This document shows positions 24,401 to 27,294 of a stretch of 27,294 nucleotides of DNA, piece after piece. The translations under genes and the position numbers were made by a program. Location of the stretch: the NCBI GenBank assembly GCA_021767525.1, contig JAASTF010000007.1:1-27294 (forward strand), written 5' to 3'. The stretch is from Paracoccaceae bacterium (GTDB taxonomy: Bacteria; Pseudomonadota; Alphaproteobacteria; Rhodobacterales; Rhodobacteraceae). Under the pieces are notes generated by a model. That model searched no databases, was not told the origin of the DNA, and saw only the letters and a list, made by a program, of their open reading frames with translations. Position 1 is the stretch's first letter, and every line of letters starts with the position of its first letter.

Positions 24401-24942
24401 GGTGCGACCGGTCCGCCATCGCCGCCGCCCCCGACCACGGCGATGCCGCCGACCGCCGCCGCGCCGCCAAGCAGGCCCAGACCGCTGCCGCCCAGCAAAC
24501 CGGCGCCCAGCATGCTGACCTCGTTATCTGCCGCGGCATAGGTTTCCGCGCTGACAACCTGCGAGTCACCGACAAAGATCAGGTCGTCCGACGGGCTCCA
24601 TTTGCCCCACTGCTCGGTCGGGCCGTATTGCGCGTAAAGAACGCCGTCGCTGCCTTCGACCAGCGCGACCTCGTTCAGATAGCCATCGGCGCTGATGAAC
24701 AGGCGTGGCTGGGCCTCGCCGCCCACGTAATAATCATCCAGAAGGATCACCCGCCCGTCGACCAGAACAATCTCGAGATCGTTGCCCACCCGGGTGAACC
24801 CGCGCAGATCGATCTGACGCACGTTAATGGAAATTTCGGATCCGGCAGGAACGCCGATCCGAGAAATTGCTTCGCCCTGCGGGAATTGGCCACGCTCAAC
24901 TGCGCCCATACCGGTACGGACGACGAAATCTATCGCCTGCAT
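21499..24942 (-). CDS. BapA-like type I secreted adhesin with eight Ig-like repeats
   Basis: This is a large acidic surface protein of about 1147 residues. Residues 1-140 resemble the BapA N-terminal domain (GVPAGSEISINVRQIDLRGF, then DLEIVLVDGRVILLDDYYVG). A Gly-rich hydrophobic stretch (about 144-175, MLGAGLLGGSGLGLLGGAAA) comes next. Eight Ig-like repeats of about 98 residues occupy about 180-964, with recurrent EPGSTV, GNWS and DAAGN motifs. The C-terminal 180 residues contain SQLTITEAQI and end in ATVLIDDDINVVI, a hydrophobic tail typical of type I signals. No RTX nonapeptides were seen. The start MQAIDFVV was preferred because the next upstream in-frame residues do not look conserved. 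The secretion genes follow in one direction, so it is their likely cargo, acting in attachment or biofilm. Confidence 0.9.
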   Translation of the reverse strand: MQAIDFVVRTGMGAVERGQFPQGEAISRIGVPAGSEISINVRQIDLRGFTRVGNDLEIVLVDGRVILLDDYYVGGEAQPRLFISADGYLNEVALVEGSDGVLYAQYGPTEQWGKWSPSDDLIFVGDSQVVSAETYAAADNEVSMLGAGLLGGSGLGLLGGAAAVGGIAVVGGGGDGGPVAPTVDDTTVVIGGDGVGDDPSVTVTGTGEPGSDVVVTIGDETVSTTIDDDGEWETEFTGDDFPEDGEYDTVVVVTDPEGTVTELDGPTVVIDTTPPELEFTDGTQSVGDITNADDHADGVEIAGTGEPGASVTLTVEGASYDTTVAEDGTWALVVDTSVLGAGEYEAEISVVTVDDFGNSAVFVDTVVIDTVPNTIAIDTDTFEGDGVLNLVETRDGIQVTGSSVPGETVTVTLGGATQSAVVGADGHWSATFPEGTLAPGEYEAAVTVTSTDAAGNVNTVDAMLVVDTESFVSLSGQPITSDGIINATERGTDGVTLTGTTQPGSTVEVTMGNVTHLAQVDGSGNWSVTFGTAEVPSGETNVAITAVATDAAGNVSTTQGDLDIDTLVRNFALTGAPGGADGIVNADEADAGLTVTGTSEPGSTVIVQLGHATIAADVDAQGNWSATIPQTQITRGDYVATMTVTATDLAGNVDTITQQIDIDTEAGFLTLSQAPIEGDNVINHDESLDGVVIRGTATPGAVVEVSLGGVTHTTVADGSGIWQRLFTRGEIPADTDSAEIVATTTDDAGNTRTVTGSVGVDTVVENHGFAAAPIAGDGIINAAERGGVVEVSGTVEPGSVVNVSIGSVSRAASVAADGTWTAQFPPGSLPTGEDVLDVVVQSVDIHGNSDQLTTTVALDTLVNTLDSTGDPTGGDGVVNLAEAQAGLSLSGVVEAGSTVLVTVDGMAHQATVDARGNWSIDLPPDAVPAGQPSVDVEIAATDAAGNTASITQTIALDLAAPDAPMVEDYTRNLEGYSAISVALGDDDVSVYEVDHGVPGGRVGGNGVEVEAFGVEAFRFDPEIADGSHLIVHSVDDAGNSAGTYLVLDETSTSQVDLSNAGLGAFNIESVDLQFAEDSQLTITEAQITALSSNTDTLVIAGGSDDTVTIRDAQLVAGGSTRVNGQDYDAYSLGDATVLIDDDINVVI
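22048..24405 (-). repeat. Eight tandem Ig-like repeats within the adhesin gene
   Basis: Units of about 295 bases, roughly 98 codons, are repeated eight times. They have diverged at the DNA level but share the pattern GDGIxN, EPGSxVxVxxG, GxW, DAAGN, then a VDT/IDT ending. They are protein repeats, not a DNA array. Their high count is compatible with length changes by recombination. Confidence 0.8.
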
Positions 24943-25154
24943 TATTACACCACTCTTGACCTCTTGGCGCGCGATTAGGCTCGGCACCTGTTTTATTGAT
25001 GCTTTTTGCGATACCGCAATTTCGCCACATTCGGAAGAGTGTTTTTCCCACCGACCCACAAAATGCTGTGGCTAAAGGAAAATATTGGGGATTTCCTGCA
25101 ACGCGACGCAACCCAAGGTTAGGCCAATTGTGGCCGAAATTGGGCAATTCGCCT
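24943..25154 (-). promoter_or_regulatory. Upstream control region of the adhesin operon
   Basis: This 212-base AT-richer stretch must hold the promoter of the five-gene block. Two symmetric elements are visible: TTGCG-ATAC-CGCAA (25006-25019) and CCAATT-N8-AATTGG (25124-25143). No convincing -35/-10 pair was found, and the ribosome site before the chosen ATG is weak. Confidence 0.4.
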
Positions 25155-25991
25155 TTAGGTTAAAAATACCTTCGCACGCATCGTTTCTGCAATTGGCGCA
25201 TTCAGGCGGGTCAGGATTGTCGGCGCCAATTGCAACTGATCCAGCAAAGTGTCGGTTTCCGGCCCCTGCCCATCCCCGAAATAATAAAGCGCCACGTCCT
25301 GTTGCAGCGGGTCATGGCCACCGTGATGGCCGCGCGCATCCTGACCGTGATCGGCGGTCACGATCACCTCGTAGCCCATCGCGCGCCATTTCGGGATGAA
25401 AGGCGCCAGCATTTCGTCCATCACCGCACAGGCGTGATCCATTTCCTGGCAATCGTGGAAAAACCGGTGCCCCATGCTGTCCAGCGTGCAAGTGTGCAGC
25501 AGCCCGTAATTCAACCCGAACCGTCCGCACAGGTTGGTCAGCGTGGCGAACAAATCGACATCCGAGGGCGTCATCTGGTTGATCAGGCCATAGCCCGTCA
25601 TGGTGTGGAACCGGCCGTGATTGATCGTGTCGCTGTCGGGTTCGTCATACTCGATATCGCGGACGTAATCGAACGGCGCACGGTTGAAGAATTCCGACCA
25701 GAAGGAATGCGCCACCGCCCCTGTCACGCCGCCGCCCGCGCGCACCTGCGAGAATACATCCGGCTGTGACAGGCGAAAAACGTTGCCGTTGCCGGTGCAG
25801 CCATGCTCTTGCGGCGTGACGCCCGTATGGATCGAGGCATAGCAGCTGGCCGAGATCGATGGCAGCACCGACCGCATGGTCCAGCGCTTCGCCTCGCCCG
25901 ACTGCACCCAGCCTTCCAGGTTGCCGAACAGACGGGTCCAGTTGCGCAAAGGCACACCGTCGAGAATGATCAAAAGAAGTTTGCGGTCCAT
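25155..25991 (-). CDS. Alkaline phosphatase superfamily protein (nucleotide pyrophosphatase/phosphodiesterase type)
   Basis: This 278-residue protein has metal-site motifs of the type I phosphodiesterase/nucleotide pyrophosphatase group: LDG near D11, DSMGHRF, and VTADHGQDARGHHGGHD. Aligned by eye with the nucleophile loop of that group, the segment LPSISASCYASIHTG (43-57) puts Ser47 where Thr or Ser is expected and Cys50 at the usual Asn. No signal peptide is seen, so it appears cytoplasmic, which is unusual for the superfamily's best-known members. The start ATG at 25991 begins MDRKLLLIILDGV. It lies near a partial oligopeptide-type ABC gene but is separated from it by a gene on the other strand. 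The substrate is unknown. Confidence 0.82.
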   Translation of the reverse strand: MDRKLLLIILDGVPLRNWTRLFGNLEGWVQSGEAKRWTMRSVLPSISASCYASIHTGVTPQEHGCTGNGNVFRLSQPDVFSQVRAGGGVTGAVAHSFWSEFFNRAPFDYVRDIEYDEPDSDTINHGRFHTMTGYGLINQMTPSDVDLFATLTNLCGRFGLNYGLLHTCTLDSMGHRFFHDCQEMDHACAVMDEMLAPFIPKWRAMGYEVIVTADHGQDARGHHGGHDPLQQDVALYYFGDGQGPETDTLLDQLQLAPTILTRLNAPIAETMRAKVFLT

Positions 25992-26067
25992 GCGCCAAAC
26001 CTGCGCCAGCGCGGCCCCCGGCGCAAGACGCGAAACTGGACGCTGGCCCGCCCTGCCCCATCTTTTT

Positions 26068-26079
26068 TGGATATATCCA
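26068..26079. promoter_or_regulatory. Perfect 12-bp palindrome before the dienelactone hydrolase gene
   Basis: TGGATATATCCA lies 17 bases before the ATG, in the 105-base divergent gap between two genes. It could be an operator, or part of a -10 region on either strand. Symmetry and position are the only support. Confidence 0.4.
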
Positions 26080-26096
26080 CGCGACAGGAGGAGTTG

Positions 26097-26837
26097 ATGA
26101 TGAAACCGATGGTCTTTGCCTTGGCCACGCTGCTGGCCCCGGCCGCACTGGCGCAAGAGGTGTCTTACACCGTCGACGGCACATCCTATACCGGCCATTA
26201 CGCGGCCGCGGCCGAAGCGCCCAAGGGCCTGGTTCTGATCGTGCACGATTGGGACGGGCTGACGGATTATGAAATCCGCCGGGCCGAGATGTTGGCCGAT
26301 ATGGGGTACGATGCCTTTGCCTTGGACATGTTCGGCGACGAAACCCCCACGCAGACGGTCGAACACCGCCGCGCGGCCACCGGCGCGCTTTACACCGACC
26401 GCGACAAGATGCGCCGCCTGATCGCCGCCGGTCTGGACCAGGCCCGCGGCCAAAGCCAGGCCGAGGGGCTGGTTGTCATGGGCTATTGTTTTGGCGGGGC
26501 GGTCACGCTGGAAATGGCGCGCAGCGACATGGGCGATCAGGCCGCGGGATACGCCACCTTCCACGGCGGGCTGACCACGCCCGATGGCCAGGAATGGAAC
26601 GGCGATGAGCCAGCCGTTCTGGTGCTGCATGGGGGCGCCGACAGCTCGATCACCATGCAGGACGTGGCAACGCTGTCGACCGAGTTGGAGGCCGCATCCG
26701 TGCCGTACAAGATCGAGGTCTATTCCGGCGCGCCGCACGCCTTTACCGTTTTCGGCTCGTCCCGGTATGACGAGCGGGCGGATACCGAAAGCTGGCAGGC
26801 GTTCAGCGATTTCCTGTCGGAAAACCTGGGCGGATGA
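26097..26837 (+). CDS. Secreted dienelactone hydrolase family protein
   Basis: This 246-residue alpha/beta hydrolase has an N-terminal signal peptide (MVFALATLLAPAALA, cut before QEV), so it is likely periplasmic. The Cys-Asp-His triad of the family can be placed at C131 in GYCFGG, D182 in HGGADSS and H214 in GAPHAF. The early HDWDGLTDYEIRRAEMLADM stretch is also typical. The classical enzyme opens dienelactones in chlorocatechol degradation; exported members act on unknown esters. Two adjacent ATG codons are possible starts, and the ribosome site AGGAGGAG suits either. It ends 18 bases from the converging ABC gene, with a small GC hairpin (26830-26842) over its stop codon. Confidence 0.92.
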   Translation: MMKPMVFALATLLAPAALAQEVSYTVDGTSYTGHYAAAAEAPKGLVLIVHDWDGLTDYEIRRAEMLADMGYDAFALDMFGDETPTQTVEHRRAATGALYTDRDKMRRLIAAGLDQARGQSQAEGLVVMGYCFGGAVTLEMARSDMGDQAAGYATFHGGLTTPDGQEWNGDEPAVLVLHGGADSSITMQDVATLSTELEAASVPYKIEVYSGAPHAFTVFGSSRYDERADTESWQAFSDFLSENLGG

Positions 26838-26855
26838 TCCGCGGGCGCGGGGGCG

Positions 26856-27294
26856 TCAGTTCCCCGCGCTTTCCATCCTGCGGGTGGCAATCACGTCTTC
26901 CAGCCAGCCCAGCCGCATCTCCGGCACCGAGCTGAGCAGCAGGTCGGTGTAATCGTCGAAGGGCGGGCTGAGCACTTCGGACTTGGTGCCGTAACGCACG
27001 ACTTCGCCCTGATACATCACCGCGATGCTGTCGGCGATGGCGCGCACCGTGGCCAGATCGTGGGTGATGAACAGGTACGCCACATCCTCGATCTTTTGCA
27101 GGTTCAGCAGCAGTTTCAGGATGCCATCGGCCACCAGCGGATCCAGCGCGCTTGTCACCTCGTCGCAGATGATAAGCTTGGGCTTGGCCGCCAGTGCGCG
27201 GGCGATGCAGACGCGCTGTTTCTGCCCGCCCGACAATTCGGCCGGGTAGCGATCGATGAACCCTTCGCCCATCTCGATCTCGTCCAGCAACTCT
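26856..27294 (-). CDS. Oligopeptide/dipeptide-type ABC transporter ATP-binding protein (3' part only)
   Basis: About 146 C-terminal residues of an ABC ATPase are visible and the frame continues past the window edge, so the Walker A region is missing. It shows the signature LSGGQKQRVCIARALA, Walker B KLIICDEVTSALD and the switch FITHDL. The later segment AVMYQGEVVRYGTKSEVLSP is characteristic of the Opp/Dpp ATPase group. It may be one half of a fused, two-domain DppDF-type ATPase or a single-domain protein; the visible part cannot decide. The transported substrate is unknown. Confidence 0.92.
   Translation of the reverse strand, partial: ELLDEIEMGEGFIDRYPAELSGGQKQRVCIARALAAKPKLIICDEVTSALDPLVADGILKLLLNLQKIEDVAYLFITHDLATVRAIADSIAVMYQGEVVRYGTKSEVLSPPFDDYTDLLLSSVPEMRLGWLEDVIATRRMESAGN

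Noticed and set aside
22048..24405. Possible CRISPR or satellite-like DNA array
   Set aside because: The period of about 295 bases is a whole number of codons, the units are diverged, and they encode Ig-like domains. There are no short identical repeats with unique spacers.
24943..25059. Longer adhesin start adding 39 residues
   Set aside because: The extra residues do not resemble the BapA-type N-terminus, which begins MQAIDFVV. The ribosome site is weak for the chosen start, so some doubt remains.
1..27294. tRNA, rRNA, insertion sequences, phage or defence genes
   Set aside because: No tRNA-like cloverleaf, rRNA sequence, transposase, integrase or recognised defence domain was noticed in any gap or frame.

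Overview
The window is a high-GC bacterial chromosome segment with the gene content of a marine or soil alphaproteobacterium of the Rhodobacteraceae (Roseobacter-like) type. This rests on recognised families: UbiK, DUF1150 next to Hsp20, a Hint-domain protein, the fused Sat/CysC enzyme next to an EPS-type MarR regulator, TRAP transport, and BapA-like type I adhesins. No rRNA, tRNA, CRISPR array, transposase or prophage gene was seen. Genes are densely packed and no gene-free gap exceeds 300 bases.

Layout. 1-3557: the end of a TRAP solute-binding protein, a bidirectional terminator, a feruloyl-CoA synthase-like enzyme (minus strand), then a DUF3237 protein and a MarR regulator (plus strand). 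This looks like a hydroxycinnamate uptake and activation locus. An inverted repeat lies inside the predicted synthase promoter. 3570-6609: ubiK diverges from an overlapping operon lgt-(MidA/NDUFAF7 methyltransferase)-pgeF. 6610-8072: a region with several perfect inverted repeats, a 50-residue small protein, a CU-rich stem-loop tract and a Hint-domain protein. 8081-9772: an Lrp/AsnC regulator diverging from trxB. 9966-12044: an EPS-type MarR winged helix that runs, with no stop codon, into a bifunctional ATP sulfurylase/APS kinase. 12129-13173: Hsp20 and DUF1150 on the minus strand behind a sigma-32-like promoter, then a DUF465/YdcH protein. 13174-14256: a predicted secreted DUF4375 protein. 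14338-16332: purE-purK-dtd with overlapping ends.

16336-24942 is the most distinctive block, transcribed entirely on the minus strand: a BapA-like adhesin of about 1147 residues with eight Ig-like repeats, a TolC-family lipoprotein, a type I secretion ABC transporter, an HlyD adaptor, and a small exported four-cysteine protein. It reads as a self-contained system in which one adhesin is secreted by its own dedicated machine. 25155-27294: an alkaline-phosphatase-superfamily enzyme, a secreted dienelactone-hydrolase-family protein, and the C-terminal part of an oligopeptide-type ABC ATPase cut by the window end.

Possible common theme (inference): the EPS-type regulator joined to PAPS synthesis, together with the secreted adhesin, suggests surface and biofilm functions. 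I found no clearly new defence or mobile system. The best candidates for something undescribed are the in-frame MarR-Sat/CysC join, the four-cysteine protein ending the secretion operon, and the repeat-rich regulatory region at 6610-7320.
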